From Donghicola eburneus (GTDB lineage: Bacteria; Pseudomonadota; Alphaproteobacteria; Rhodobacterales; Rhodobacteraceae), in NCBI RefSeq assembly GCF_900115865.1, contig NZ_FOXY01000003.1, positions 1 to 64,000 of the forward strand: 64,000 bases of DNA. Direction: 5' to 3'. The position numbers and the translations under genes were made by a program. Positions 18,399 to 27,345 of the stretch are shown one piece after another (within the stretch, counting starts at the first letter, position 1; each line of letters begins with the position of its first letter). The notes beneath the pieces are model-generated. The model was given only the letters and a program-made list of their open reading frames with translations. It was not told where the DNA came from and ran no database searches.

Positions 18399-19382
18399 TC
18401 AGCGGCTGCGGCGCGGGCGCACAGCCTCGAGCACCTTGAAAGACCTGTCACCGGCGATCTCTGACACCTCGGCAAAGAACTCGCCCAAGGTTGATTCATA
18501 GGGGAGATGGCGGTTTGCGACTACCCATAGTTTGCCGTTCTGCGCCAGCATCCCGTGGGCTGCCCGAATAAACGCCTGACCGATGGCCGGATCAGCATCG
18601 CGGCTGGTGTGGAACGGCGGGTTCATCACAACAGCGTCCATGTTTTCGGGGTGGTGCCAGCGGGTCGCGTCGGCCCAGTGGAACCGCACGCGGTCGTCCT
18701 TGATCGTTTCGCGGGCGCAGTCCAGCGCGGTGGCTTCGGCTTCGACCAGATGCAGGCTTTCCAGCCCTTCGCGGTCCAGAATGTTGGCCGAGATGTAGCC
18801 CCAACCTGCACCGAGGTCGGTCACGCGGCGGCCCAGTTTCTTGGGCAGGGTGTTCACCAAGAGTTGCGAGGCGCGGTCCACCTTGTCCGCCGAGAACACG
18901 CCAGGCGCGGTCAGGTAACCATCTGCGTTTTTGGACGGCGCTTTGCGCCAGTCGGCAAAGGCATCGGACGCGGCGCACCAGAAAATCTTGCCATGGGCCT
19001 TGGAGATCGGGCCGTGGACATCAGCGCGTTTGCGCACATCCTTGAGCACGGATTCGATGCCGTCGGTTTTGCCGCCGTCGATCACCACGGTGCCACCGGA
19101 TGTGGCGGCCATGGCACGGGCAATCAGGTCGCGGGCCTCGTCCTTGGCGCGGGGCAGGCAGACGATGGACAGCGCGTAGGGACCTGTTTCCGCAGTCACG
19201 GCGCGGTAGCCGCGCGCGGTCAGCATGGCATGATCGGGGGCAAAGCTCTGGATCGCCTCGACCCGGTCGCGGGGCAGGGGATCAAGCGGTGTGTCGCCGC
19301 GCGGACGGAAGACAGCAATAGCGCCATCCTCGGGCAGGGTCAGACCTGCCTCGAGCGCAAGAGAGAGTCGGATGTTTTCCAT
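18399..19382 (-). CDS. RsmC/RlmG-type rRNA guanine-N2 methyltransferase
   Basis: A class I AdoMet methyltransferase of 327 residues. The N-terminal half is a degenerate methylase-like domain, as in RsmC. The C-terminal half has the AdoMet motif VTDLGAGWGYISA, the acidic LVEAEATALDCAR, and the catalytic NPPF in VVMNPPFHTS typical of guanine-N2 enzymes. The likely target is 16S or 23S rRNA guanine; which one cannot be told from sequence. The ATG at 19382 (MENIRLSL) starts 19 bases after clpS ends on the same strand. Confidence 0.8.
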   Translation of the reverse strand: MENIRLSLALEAGLTLPEDGAIAVFRPRGDTPLDPLPRDRVEAIQSFAPDHAMLTARGYRAVTAETGPYALSIVCLPRAKDEARDLIARAMAATSGGTVVIDGGKTDGIESVLKDVRKRADVHGPISKAHGKIFWCAASDAFADWRKAPSKNADGYLTAPGVFSADKVDRASQLLVNTLPKKLGRRVTDLGAGWGYISANILDREGLESLHLVEAEATALDCARETIKDDRVRFHWADATRWHHPENMDAVVMNPPFHTSRDADPAIGQAFIRAAHGMLAQNGKLWVVANRHLPYESTLGEFFAEVSEIAGDRSFKVLEAVRPRRSR

Positions 19383-19401
19383 GATTGGCAGGGCCGCGGC
19401 C

Positions 19402-19740
19402 CTACTCCTTTTCCATAGTGCACTGGAGAGGGTGTTCGTGGCGGCGGGCAAAGTCCATCACCTGCGCCACCTTGGTTTCGGCCACCTCGTGGCTGAAGAC
19501 GCCGACAACGGCGACACCCTTTTTGTGCACGGTAAGCATAATTTCGAAGGCCTGTGAGTGGTTCAAGCCAAAGAACCGCTCGAGCACGTGAACCACGAAC
19601 TCCATCGGCGTGTAGTCGTCATTCAGCAGCAGCACCTTGTACATCGGTGGTCTCTGCGTCTTGCGACGGGTTTGAAGAACAACAGAACCGTCGCCTTCGT
19701 TTTCGTTTTCGTCTGACATCGTCCAAGGGAACTGGGTCAT
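19402..19740 (-). CDS. clpS: ATP-dependent Clp protease adaptor ClpS
   Basis: ClpS hands N-end-rule substrates to ClpAP. The 112-residue product has a disordered acidic N-terminal tail and then the compact core with [20 protein letters not shown] (NDD substrate pocket), and [20 protein letters not shown]. It ends [10 protein letters not shown]. The start could be 19740 (MTQFPW) or 19719 (MSDENE); neither has a strong ribosome site. It heads an operon with the RsmC-like and SDR genes. Confidence 0.93.
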   Translation of the reverse strand: MTQFPWTMSDENENEGDGSVVLQTRRKTQRPPMYKVLLLNDDYTPMEFVVHVLERFFGLNHSQAFEIMLTVHKKGVAVVGVFSHEVAETKVAQVMDFARRHEHPLQCTMEKE

Positions 19741-19828
19741 GGAGATGAATTCATCCCTTCCGTGGCCTCTGACCGCCTTATATAGCTGTTATAGATAGAG
19801 ATTAAAGCCCCTTAAGGTCGATTTGCGC

Positions 19829-20530
19829 ATGGCACATACGGTTACAACGCTGGCATTTGATGCCGATGATACCCTTTGGCACAATGAACGGCACTTCCGC
19901 ATGAGCGAGGAACGCTTTGCAGACCTGCTAAAGGACTATGCCGACCCTGACCATTTGGCCGAACGGCTGCTGGCTGCGGAAAAGAAAAACGTGGGTCACT
20001 ACGGGTTCGGGGTCAAAGGGTTCGTCCTGTCGATGATCGAGACCGCGATCGAGGTCACGGACGAGCGTGTTCCGGCCAGCGTCATCAAGGAATTGATCGC
20101 CAGCGGGCAGGAATTGCTGAGCTATCCGATCGAGTTGATGCCCGGCGCGGGCGAGGTGGTCGAGCAGATGGCGGGCCGCTACAAGCTGATCGTGATCACC
20201 AAGGGCGACCTTTTGGACCAAGAGCGCAAGCTGGCGCAGTCGGGGCTGGGCGAGATGTTCGATGGTGTCGAAATTGTCAGTGACAAAACGGCGGCGATTT
20301 ATGAGCAGATATTCGTTAAATGGTCTAACGGATCGAACGGCGCGATGATGATCGGGAACTCGATGAAATCGGACGTGATTCCCGCAATCGAGGCCGGTGC
20401 GTGGGGCGTTTATGTCCCGAGCGAGATCACTTGGGCGCTGGAACATGCCGAGGCGCCCAAAGAATCCGCAAAATTCCGAGAAATATCATCGCTTCATGCA
20501 CTACCGGATTTGCTGGAATCCCTGACCTGA
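19829..20530 (+). CDS. HAD-superfamily hydrolase
   Basis: A 233-residue phosphatase-like protein. HAD motif I is TLAFDADDTLWHN near residues 6-18, motif II is VITKGD, motif III the Lys in VSDKTAA, and motif IV GNSMKSDVIPAIEAG. A helical cap lies between I and II, as in YjjG/phosphoglycolate-phosphatase-type enzymes. The substrate is unknown. The ATG at 19829 is preferred over a TTG at 19823. Its stop codon overlaps the first of four GANTC sites leading to the next gene. Confidence 0.82.
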   Translation: MAHTVTTLAFDADDTLWHNERHFRMSEERFADLLKDYADPDHLAERLLAAEKKNVGHYGFGVKGFVLSMIETAIEVTDERVPASVIKELIASGQELLSYPIELMPGAGEVVEQMAGRYKLIVITKGDLLDQERKLAQSGLGEMFDGVEIVSDKTAAIYEQIFVKWSNGSNGAMMIGNSMKSDVIPAIEAGAWGVYVPSEITWALEHAEAPKESAKFREISSLHALPDLLESLT

Positions 20531-20650
20531 TTCCCAAGGATTCTCGGATCGGGACTCTCCGAAAGGGTCAAAACTTATCCACAGGAACTAGATGTAGTGG
20601 GCGAAAGTGTGCCCAGATACGATCAATTCTACGATCACGTTTCGAGAGTC
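20529..20650. promoter_or_regulatory. Cluster of four GANTC sites with a perfect DnaA box
   Basis: Four CcrM targets occur within 122 bases: GATTC 20529-20533, GATTC 20539-20543, GACTC 20553-20557 and GAGTC 20646-20650. A perfect DnaA box TTATCCACA lies among them at 20575-20583. The region is the promoter side of the D,D-carboxypeptidase gene. Cell-cycle control is inferred from the site types; the sites themselves are directly visible. Confidence 0.55.
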
Positions 20651-20739
20651 TGACTTTATTACACGCTTACGCTGTGTTAGCTTTTTCCCAATAAAACAAA
20701 AATGACTGATCGAAAAAATTCGGCGGTTTGAGGCAGAAC

Positions 20740-22185
20740 ATGGCTAGAGCAGTTAAGGCACCCCCGTCAGTGCAGTGGGCCCGGTTTGGGCTCGTGCTTG
20801 TTGCACTTATATGGTTGTTGGTAGTCCTTCCCCTTACAGCAGTTGCGGCGCCCTATGCGGCGCTTGTGATGGATGCGCGAACAGGTGAAGTCCTGCATAC
20901 CGACAACGCTGACGCGCGATTGCACCCCGCATCGCTGACCAAGATGATGACGCTGTACATTGCCTTTGAGGCGATTGAGCATGGCGAGATCGGCGTAGAC
21001 GATCTGGTCACCATCTCGGCCAACGCTGCGAAGGAACCCCCCTCGAAACTTGGGATGCGCGCGGGACAGAAGATCCGCCTACGTTACCTGATCCGCGCCG
21101 CAGCGGTGAAGTCGGCGAACGACGCCGCCACCGCGATTGGCGAGGCGATTTCGGGATCGGAAAAGGCCTTTGCGGCGCGGATGAACCGCACGGCCAAAGC
21201 GCTGGGCATGACGCGCACCACCTTCCAGAACGCACACGGTTTGACGGCCAAGGGCCACCTGAGCACCGCGCGCGACATGAGCATTCTGGGCCGTCACTTG
21301 CTGTATGATTACCCCGCCTACTATTCGCTGTTCAAACGGACCACCGTGGATGTGGGGGGGCGGACCCTGTATCACACCAACCGCCGGTTCCTGCGGGACT
21401 ATGCGGGCGCGGACGGGATCAAGACCGGCTACACTTCGGCGGCGGGTTTCAACCTGACAGCGTCCGCTTTGCGCGGTAAAGAACGGATCATTGTTACGGT
21501 ATTTGGCGGAACATCCACCGCTGCCCGTAACAAGAAGGTCGCCGCCCTGATGGATCTGGGCTTCAAAAAGGCACCGAGCCGCGTGGCTGTGCGCCGGACC
21601 TCGCGTCCGCCATACCAAGGGAATGCGGGCATCAGCGGCGGTCAGAACTACGCCAGCACCAGCATGACCAAGAGTTTGCGGCCCGTGCTGCGGCCCCTGC
21701 CTCAGGACCCGATCCAGTTGGCGGGTCTGAACAACGATATCGCGACGGCGCTCGCCCTCGCCGCCCAAGAAGGGCCGTTGGCCGAAGGGGACACCGAAGA
21801 GCCGACCATCGATATGAGCCCGCTGACCCCGCGGGCTCGTCCACTGCTCGAGGCGGTGGACACCAGTCCTGCGGTCGCGGCGAGTCTGGCGGCGGTCGCG
21901 CCGGTCAAACCCAAAGAACCACGTGTTGTGTCGCGCAACCTGAGCGACGACAAGCTGTGGGGTATCAATGTGGGACGGTTTGGAAACCGACATCTGGCTG
22001 AGCGGGCGCTGGTGACCACCGCGCTCAAGGAGATCGAGACCCTACAAGGGGCAGAGCGCCAAGTGGCGGTCCGGTCCACCGGATACGACGCCAACTTTAT
22101 GGGGCTGACGCGAGACACGGCAGATTTGGCCTGCAGACGCCTGCAAGCGCGCAATATGAACTGTTTCATGGTGGGGCCCTCGTAA
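20740..22185 (+). CDS. D-alanyl-D-alanine carboxypeptidase with SPOR domain
   Basis: Penicillin-binding protein of the DacA/DacC (PBP5) class, 481 residues. A membrane/signal segment at about residues 10-32 is followed by the serine peptidase domain with all three motifs: SLTK at 65-68, SAN at 125-127 and KTG at 228-230. A proline-rich linker leads to a C-terminal SPOR domain (about 405-481, beginning LWGINVGRF) that binds denuded glycan strands at the septum. It would trim pentapeptide stems and act at division sites. GAGG lies before the ATG at 20740; an in-frame TTG at 20728 is less likely. The upstream region carries four GANTC sites and a DnaA box, which would fit cell-cycle timing. Confidence 0.9.
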   Translation: MARAVKAPPSVQWARFGLVLVALIWLLVVLPLTAVAAPYAALVMDARTGEVLHTDNADARLHPASLTKMMTLYIAFEAIEHGEIGVDDLVTISANAAKEPPSKLGMRAGQKIRLRYLIRAAAVKSANDAATAIGEAISGSEKAFAARMNRTAKALGMTRTTFQNAHGLTAKGHLSTARDMSILGRHLLYDYPAYYSLFKRTTVDVGGRTLYHTNRRFLRDYAGADGIKTGYTSAAGFNLTASALRGKERIIVTVFGGTSTAARNKKVAALMDLGFKKAPSRVAVRRTSRPPYQGNAGISGGQNYASTSMTKSLRPVLRPLPQDPIQLAGLNNDIATALALAAQEGPLAEGDTEEPTIDMSPLTPRARPLLEAVDTSPAVAASLAAVAPVKPKEPRVVSRNLSDDKLWGINVGRFGNRHLAERALVTTALKEIETLQGAERQVAVRSTGYDANFMGLTRDTADLACRRLQARNMNCFMVGPS

Positions 22186-22201
22186 GGGCCCTTTCCTTTT
22201 T
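22174..22201 (+). terminator. Terminator overlapping the carboxypeptidase stop codon
   Basis: A 7-bp perfect stem GGGCCCT / AGGGCCC with a four-base loop includes the TAA stop, and is followed by the T-rich stretch TTTCCTTTTT. Confidence 0.75.
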
Positions 22202-22304
22202 CGGGGTATTGGGCAAACACTGGACACAATACGTGTATAAAGTGCTGCCATCGCAGCATATTGTTTTATTGAGTTAAGCTGTTTGAACCTAGACGGAGTT
22301 GCTT

Positions 22305-24542
22305 GTGCAATTCGAACGCCGACGCCTACAGGCCGCCTCTTTGCCAGAGGTTCTGGCCACCCCCGACGCCCCCGATGCCTTGTGCTGTCTGATAGATGGC
22401 GACCAGATGACGGCTTACTTGCGGCCCGAATTGCTGCGTGGCCGTGATCCGCAGGCAATGTTCAAGGTGCCGGTGCAGGTCGGCGGGTTCAAGGACAGCA
22501 TGACCATTCAGTGCCCCGCCGTCGATGGGGTGGTGGGCGATGCGCCCGAGACAGAGTTCTTTGCGGGCAAGCGCTGCGTCGTAGCGATCCGCAACGACGA
22601 ACGGCCCGCGATCCTGCGCGAGTGGCTGGAGCACTTGGTGCAGCACCATGGGCTTGAGGCGGCGCTGATTCTGGATCGGGCAGAGCCGGCCAAGGCGGAC
22701 AGGGATTCCTTGCAGATCGAAGCCGAGATCGCAGGTTCAAAGAGGTTGCGCGATCTGAAGGTCATGATGCTGTCGGCGGATGTGCCCTTGGGGCATCCCG
22801 AGTTGGGCCACGAGGCGCACCCGATGAATGCGCCGGATGCGCCGGGCAAAGACCGGATGGATCACCCCGAGGCGGACCCGTGGCATTCGCCCATCCTGTT
22901 TGGATCGTTCTACGAGTTTGCCCGCCAGATGTATTTGGAGCGGGCGCGGTGTGTGCTGGCCTTGGACCCGCTGGATTTGCTGCCTGCGCCGGATGGTCGG
23001 CACCCGAATGTTTTTGACGCCGCAGAGGCGCAGCCGGGCACCTATGTGCAACTGGTCGGGCATCGGGCCTATCCTTGGGCAATCCGCCCGAATGCGCTGC
23101 CCGAGTTTGCGGACCATATTTGCCTGCGCTTTGACGAAGGGGCAGGGCATGGCCGGTGGTGCTATGCGCCCCAGCCGGATCAGGCTGCGGTGTGGCGGTG
23201 GCGCCGTGTGGTCGGCGTGCCCGCGCGTCAGGACTTGATCCGGTTCTATCGCTGCATGGCCCTGCGCTATGGCGAAGAGACTGGCGGCGGCCAGCAAGTG
23301 TCGCGGTTGGTGCCCAAGTCCAGCTTGGTCGAGAGTGATTTCCTGCTGAACATTGCCGAAGCGGCGGGTCACAAGCCGCGCCGTTTGCCTGATGCGCAGA
23401 CCCGCAAGGACAACCAGCGCCGCAATGATGTGGCTATCGTCACCACGATGAAAAACGAAGGCCCCTTTATTCTGGAGTGGCTGGCCTATCACCGCGTCAT
23501 CGGGGTCGAGAAGTTTTTGGTCTTTACCAACGATTGCACGGACGGGACGGACACGTTCTTTGACCTGCTGCAGCGCAAGGGGATCGTGGAGCACCGCGAG
23601 AACCCCTTCCGCGAGATGGATCTGAAGCCGCAGCACGCGGCGCTGGCCGCGGCGGAAAAAGAGCCGATCATGAAGAACGCGGCATGGTGCATCTGTATGG
23701 ACGTGGATGAATACATCAACGTCCATGTGGGCGACGGCACGCTGGGCGCGCTGTTCAAAGCGCTGCCCGATGCGAACATGATCAGCCTGACGTGGCGGCT
23801 CTATGGCAATGCGGATGTGCATGAATTCGATCCGAGCCCGATCATTGGCCAGTTTGACCGCTGCGCGCCCGAGATGGCGCGCAAGCCGCATCAGGCGTGG
23901 GGCTTCAAGACGCTGTTCCGCAACATTGGCCTGTTCAAGAAAATGGGTGTGCACCGACCCAAGGGGCTGAAGCCTCAGCTGGTGGACCAGATCAACTGGG
24001 TGAATGGCTCTGGCAAGCCGATGCCGGAAAAGGAATACCGGACGGCGTGGCGATCGACCGCGTCAACTGTGGGCTACGATATGGTGTCGCTGAACCACTA
24101 TGCGGTGCGCTCGGCCGAGAGCTTCCTCGTGAAGCGGGACCGTGGGCGTGTGAACCACGTGGATCGCGATCAGGGGTTGGCGTATTGGTTCCGGATGAAC
24201 AACAATTACGAGGAAAACCGCAGCATCATGCGGATGATCCCACGGGTTGAGGCCGAGATGGCGCGCTTGCTCGAAGATCCGGAGATTCGGGCGGCCCATG
24301 AGCATTGCATCGCTGAACACCGCGCGCATATCGATCGCCTGATGGCGACCGAGAACTACCGCAAATTCTACGGTGATATCACGGGCGAACGGATGGAGCG
24401 GCTGAGCCGGATGCACCTGCATTTCGGATCAGCGGTGTTCCACACCGGCCCTGACTGCGTGCCCGACGAGGTGGTGTTCAAAGACCAGCCTGCGGATTTC
24501 TTTTTCACTGTCGAAGAAATGGAAGGCGAGCAGGAGTTCTAG
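22305..24542 (+). CDS. Glycosyltransferase family 2 protein with a duplicated domain
   Basis: A 745-residue protein. The C-terminal half (from about residue 375) is a GT2-like domain: VAIVTTMKNEGPFILEWLAYHRVIGV, VFTNDCTDGT, and the metal-binding DVDEY in CMDVDEYINVHVGDG. The N-terminal half contains a weaker copy of the same pattern: VVAIRNDERPAILREWLEHLVQHHGLE and later CVLALDPLDLLPAPDG, where the acidic DxD motif is lost. So it looks like a tandem glycosyltransferase with one probably inactive copy. GTG at 22305 lies seven bases after GGAG, while the TTG at 22299 directly abuts that site, so GTG is chosen. The substrate is unknown; the neighbours suggest surface polysaccharide work. Confidence 0.72.
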   Translation: MQFERRRLQAASLPEVLATPDAPDALCCLIDGDQMTAYLRPELLRGRDPQAMFKVPVQVGGFKDSMTIQCPAVDGVVGDAPETEFFAGKRCVVAIRNDERPAILREWLEHLVQHHGLEAALILDRAEPAKADRDSLQIEAEIAGSKRLRDLKVMMLSADVPLGHPELGHEAHPMNAPDAPGKDRMDHPEADPWHSPILFGSFYEFARQMYLERARCVLALDPLDLLPAPDGRHPNVFDAAEAQPGTYVQLVGHRAYPWAIRPNALPEFADHICLRFDEGAGHGRWCYAPQPDQAAVWRWRRVVGVPARQDLIRFYRCMALRYGEETGGGQQVSRLVPKSSLVESDFLLNIAEAAGHKPRRLPDAQTRKDNQRRNDVAIVTTMKNEGPFILEWLAYHRVIGVEKFLVFTNDCTDGTDTFFDLLQRKGIVEHRENPFREMDLKPQHAALAAAEKEPIMKNAAWCICMDVDEYINVHVGDGTLGALFKALPDANMISLTWRLYGNADVHEFDPSPIIGQFDRCAPEMARKPHQAWGFKTLFRNIGLFKKMGVHRPKGLKPQLVDQINWVNGSGKPMPEKEYRTAWRSTASTVGYDMVSLNHYAVRSAESFLVKRDRGRVNHVDRDQGLAYWFRMNNNYEENRSIMRMIPRVEAEMARLLEDPEIRAAHEHCIAEHRAHIDRLMATENYRKFYGDITGERMERLSRMHLHFGSAVFHTGPDCVPDEVVFKDQPADFFFTVEEMEGEQEF

Positions 24543-25435
24543 AGCCCCCGCTCTTTGGCCTGCGCTTTCAGGTGTTTCTGGAATTGGCGCAGTTTCCAGT
24601 TGTCCTTCTGGCTGCGGGCATAGGCGGTGGCCGATAGGGCCAGCTTCATGTGTCCCTTTGCGGCCGCTTGTTCCAGCAAACGCAGGGTATAGGGGATGGC
24701 GTTCCGGCGGTTGCGGAGCAGTTCGTAGAACCGCTGGCGCGTCATGGAGCCGTCGAGCATCTCTGTCGAAACGGGTTTCAGGATTTCCATCCGTTTGAGG
24801 CTGGGCGGGACCTTGTGCGTCAGATGGTTCCAGCCCAGAACTTCGCAGTTGGGTTGGGTCAGGCGGTCGATATGGGCCTGATCTTCTGGCACGAGGGGAT
24901 CGTAGACCAGATATGCCTTGCCCGCAGCGGCCAGACCAGTGGCAGCGTCGCGATAGGGGCCTTGGCTCCAGTCGGCGCGGTTTGCCGCGCGGTCGTAGCG
25001 GTTCTCAAAGGGGGCAAGGTCCTTGGCCAGTGTGGACTGGGGACTGAAGGCGACGACGGTACACCCGGGCGCGAGATCGGCAAAAGCACAGGCCCCGTAG
25101 GCCCCCATGCTGGAGCCATACATGCTCACGGCAGGATAGGACGAAAAGACCCCGCAATCGCGCATCCCCTCTAGGATGCGGAACAGGGCCAGATCGCGGA
25201 ACCAGTCGGATTTTTTGCACATCACGCCCACGACGCCCCAGCCGTTTTTCCGTGCGACGTCAAAGGCCCACGGCTTGCGCGGCCCTTCTTCGCGGTTCCA
25301 AGACAGGTTATCGAAGCCAACCAGCAGGCGGTCCTTGCCCGGAATGTGGACGACCACATGCTTGGGCGTTTCGTGGTACTCGCCCTTTTCCTCGGCAGCG
25401 AGGCTTTGCATCAAGGAAAAGTCAAAGCTGGCCAA
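24539..25435 (-). CDS. Alpha/beta-hydrolase-like protein of a glycan locus
   Basis: A 298-residue protein with the nucleophile elbow YGSSMGAYGA (Ser of G-x-S-x-G), a candidate acid in VYDPLVPEDQAH and a candidate His in WNHLTHKVP, which together make a plausible hydrolase triad. The C-terminal 60 residues are helical and basic. Homologues in roseobacters are sometimes labelled phosphoadenosine phosphosulfate reductase, a label the sequence does not support. The frame opens with TTG at 25435 behind AGGGG; an ATG at 25411 lacks a ribosome site. It follows the glycosyltransferase-methyltransferase gene by 12 bases and overlaps the opposite GT gene by four. Confidence 0.55.
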   Translation of the reverse strand: MASFDFSLMQSLAAEEKGEYHETPKHVVVHIPGKDRLLVGFDNLSWNREEGPRKPWAFDVARKNGWGVVGVMCKKSDWFRDLALFRILEGMRDCGVFSSYPAVSMYGSSMGAYGACAFADLAPGCTVVAFSPQSTLAKDLAPFENRYDRAANRADWSQGPYRDAATGLAAAGKAYLVYDPLVPEDQAHIDRLTQPNCEVLGWNHLTHKVPPSLKRMEILKPVSTEMLDGSMTRQRFYELLRNRRNAIPYTLRLLEQAAAKGHMKLALSATAYARSQKDNWKLRQFQKHLKAQAKERGL

Positions 25436-25447
25436 AATTGCGGCCCC

Positions 25448-27019
25448 TTAGCGTTTTTGCAGGATCATCAGGTTGGTCTGCTTCACCTTCATGAAGAAGG
25501 CGGGCAGCAGCATGACCCCCGAGATATCCAGCCGCAGATCGTTGAACTGATCGCTGATCTTGGTGTCCGCATGGCGGAAGATGCCATCCTTGAGGTAGCT
25601 TTCGAACAGATCGGCGGTTTTGGTGAACTTGGCCGGTTCAAAGCGGCGGGGCTGCCCGCGCAGGCCCTCGATGATGTAAAAACCGCCGGATTTCACCTTG
25701 GGAAACAGCTTGAGGAACGCCATCTGCTGGTGCGGCGAGGCGTGGCTGGCATCATCGATAATGAAATCAAACTCGCCCAACTGATCGACGGTTTTGTCCA
25801 GCGCGGCTTCGTCCGCCAGATCACACTGGTGGAAGGTAAAGCGGTCCTCTTTGAACCAGCTGAAATCGGATACGTCGATGCCGGTGATTTCGCCCTTTTG
25901 AAAGTAGTCGAGCCACATGCGGATGGACGGTGCGTCGGTGGTTTCGCGATCGGGTTCTGCGCCGCGCTCTGGTCCGCCGTCCTGCAAGCCCAGTTCCAGC
26001 AGGCTGATCGCGCGGTTCCGGTGGGGCTGCATGATCATCTGGTAGGCTTCGGAATACCGGAATTTGTTGCCGCCCTTGTCGGTGCCGTACTTGTCGGCCA
26101 GATCGGTCAGGTTCAGCTTGCCGCGCCCGACTTTGTCCGCGGGGCGCACAGCCGTTACCGGCGTGATGATCGTGCCATCCTCTGCCTTCTTGGGTTTGCG
26201 GGGGATCGGGGCCTTGGCCGGATCGATGCCGTGCTTGGTCAGAAGCTTGCCGATCAGGCTCTTGGGGTGCGGAGGTTCACCCGCCTCGCCCAAGCGGGCG
26301 CGCATGCGTCGACCATAGAGGTGCACCGAAAAGGTGTTTTCGGTGATGTAGGGCGTGGTGTCAAAGTTGCGCTTCAGCATGAAACGGCGGTCTTTGAACG
26401 TGAAGGGATAGAGCCCCTCTTGGGGGAGGGCAAAGCGCGACTCGCCTGTTTCCAGCAAGAAGTGCGTGACCGCATGGGGGCCCCAGACGCCCCAAGGCTG
26501 TTCGCTGGCGTGGACCGGATCGCCTGCATCGCGTTTGGCGATCAACTCGGCCTCGTATTCTGGGCCATAGTAGCTAGGGATCGCGAATTCGTCGCTGGTG
26601 AAGTCCAAAAGCGCATTCAGAGTGTCGCTGTCATGGGGCAGCCCCAAAACGCCGCCGTTAATATGTTTGGACGACTCCCAGCCATAGAAGTGCCCGTTCG
26701 GGGTTTCGAACGGCTTCATGCAGTAGGCATCCGTATCGGCCCAGATGGTATTGCGCATCTTCTTCAGCATCTTGTAGCGGAAGAGGTCCGAGTGCAGCGC
26801 GGGGCTGCCGGTGCGTTCGTGCTGCAGGAAATTAGTCTGCGGCAGGATTTCATTGGCATCTGCTAGCTCGATCCCGTCGGGGACATTGGCCAGCGGGCCG
26901 TAATGGTAGAGAACGGTGTGGTGCCCCGCATCCACAAAGGATTTCATGCAGAGCTGTTCCAGATAGCTTAGCGGGCCTTCCATCCACAAAGCCGCGATCG
27001 TGTACTTTTGTTTAGCCAT
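25448..27019 (-). CDS. Glycosyltransferase fused to a class I methyltransferase
   Basis: A 523-residue two-domain protein. Residues about 1-270 resemble DXD-type sugar transferases (Gly_transf_sug): the N terminus AALWMEGPLSYLEQLCMKSF and the metal site WADTDAYCMKPF. After a basic proline/lysine linker (about 280-310), residues about 325-520 form an AdoMet methyltransferase-like domain: LADKYGTDKGGNK, ISLLELGLQDGG, ITGIDVSDF, CDLADE and FDFIIDDASHASPHQQ. This second part resembles antibiotic-sugar O-methyltransferases of the MycE/TylF type. A fused enzyme could add and then O-methylate a sugar on an envelope glycan. Substrates are not known. Confidence 0.7.
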   Translation of the reverse strand: MAKQKYTIAALWMEGPLSYLEQLCMKSFVDAGHHTVLYHYGPLANVPDGIELADANEILPQTNFLQHERTGSPALHSDLFRYKMLKKMRNTIWADTDAYCMKPFETPNGHFYGWESSKHINGGVLGLPHDSDTLNALLDFTSDEFAIPSYYGPEYEAELIAKRDAGDPVHASEQPWGVWGPHAVTHFLLETGESRFALPQEGLYPFTFKDRRFMLKRNFDTTPYITENTFSVHLYGRRMRARLGEAGEPPHPKSLIGKLLTKHGIDPAKAPIPRKPKKAEDGTIITPVTAVRPADKVGRGKLNLTDLADKYGTDKGGNKFRYSEAYQMIMQPHRNRAISLLELGLQDGGPERGAEPDRETTDAPSIRMWLDYFQKGEITGIDVSDFSWFKEDRFTFHQCDLADEAALDKTVDQLGEFDFIIDDASHASPHQQMAFLKLFPKVKSGGFYIIEGLRGQPRRFEPAKFTKTADLFESYLKDGIFRHADTKISDQFNDLRLDISGVMLLPAFFMKVKQTNLMILQKR

Positions 27020-27183
27020 CGGAAACCTGTCTCTACCTTCGTGCTACAAGGTGCATGCATGGGTGCAGGTTACTTGGGGTGGCCGGACTTTTTCCAGTAC
27101 TTCTTGGTGCAAAACGTTGAAAAATTTGGGTTGTGTCGTGTGCGAAGCGGAAACAATCCTTAGTTATTTTACGCCTTTGATAT

Positions 27184-27342
27184 TTACGGTTTGGGGTGAT
27201 CGTCCCACTGGTCGCTTAGGATACGCTGGCTATCACCATCAGGGTCCTCGTACTGACTGGAGCGCAGGGTGTAGACGAACCCGACAAGGCCGAGGCCGCC
27301 AAGTATCAGAGAGATCGGGATCAACAGAGTCAGGACTTGCAT
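27184..27342 (-). CDS. ccoS: cbb3 oxidase assembly protein CcoS
   Basis: A 52-residue gene found by reading the reverse strand just after ccoI. The product starts MQVLTLLIPISLILGGLG, a single membrane helix, then FVYTLRSSQYEDPDGDSQRIL with the YxDP-acidic segment typical of CcoS, and ends DDHPKP. CcoS is needed to insert the low-spin and high-spin hemes and copper into the cbb3 oxidase core. It starts three bases after the ccoI stop, completing ccoG-ccoH-ccoI-ccoS. Confidence 0.9.
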   Translation of the reverse strand: MQVLTLLIPISLILGGLGLVGFVYTLRSSQYEDPDGDSQRILSDQWDDHPKP

Positions 27343-27345
27343 GAT

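Noticed and set aside
24539-25435. Annotation as phosphoadenosine phosphosulfate reductase
   Set aside because: No PP-loop or conserved Cys motif is present; the G-x-S-x-G elbow and triad candidates point to an alpha/beta hydrolase.
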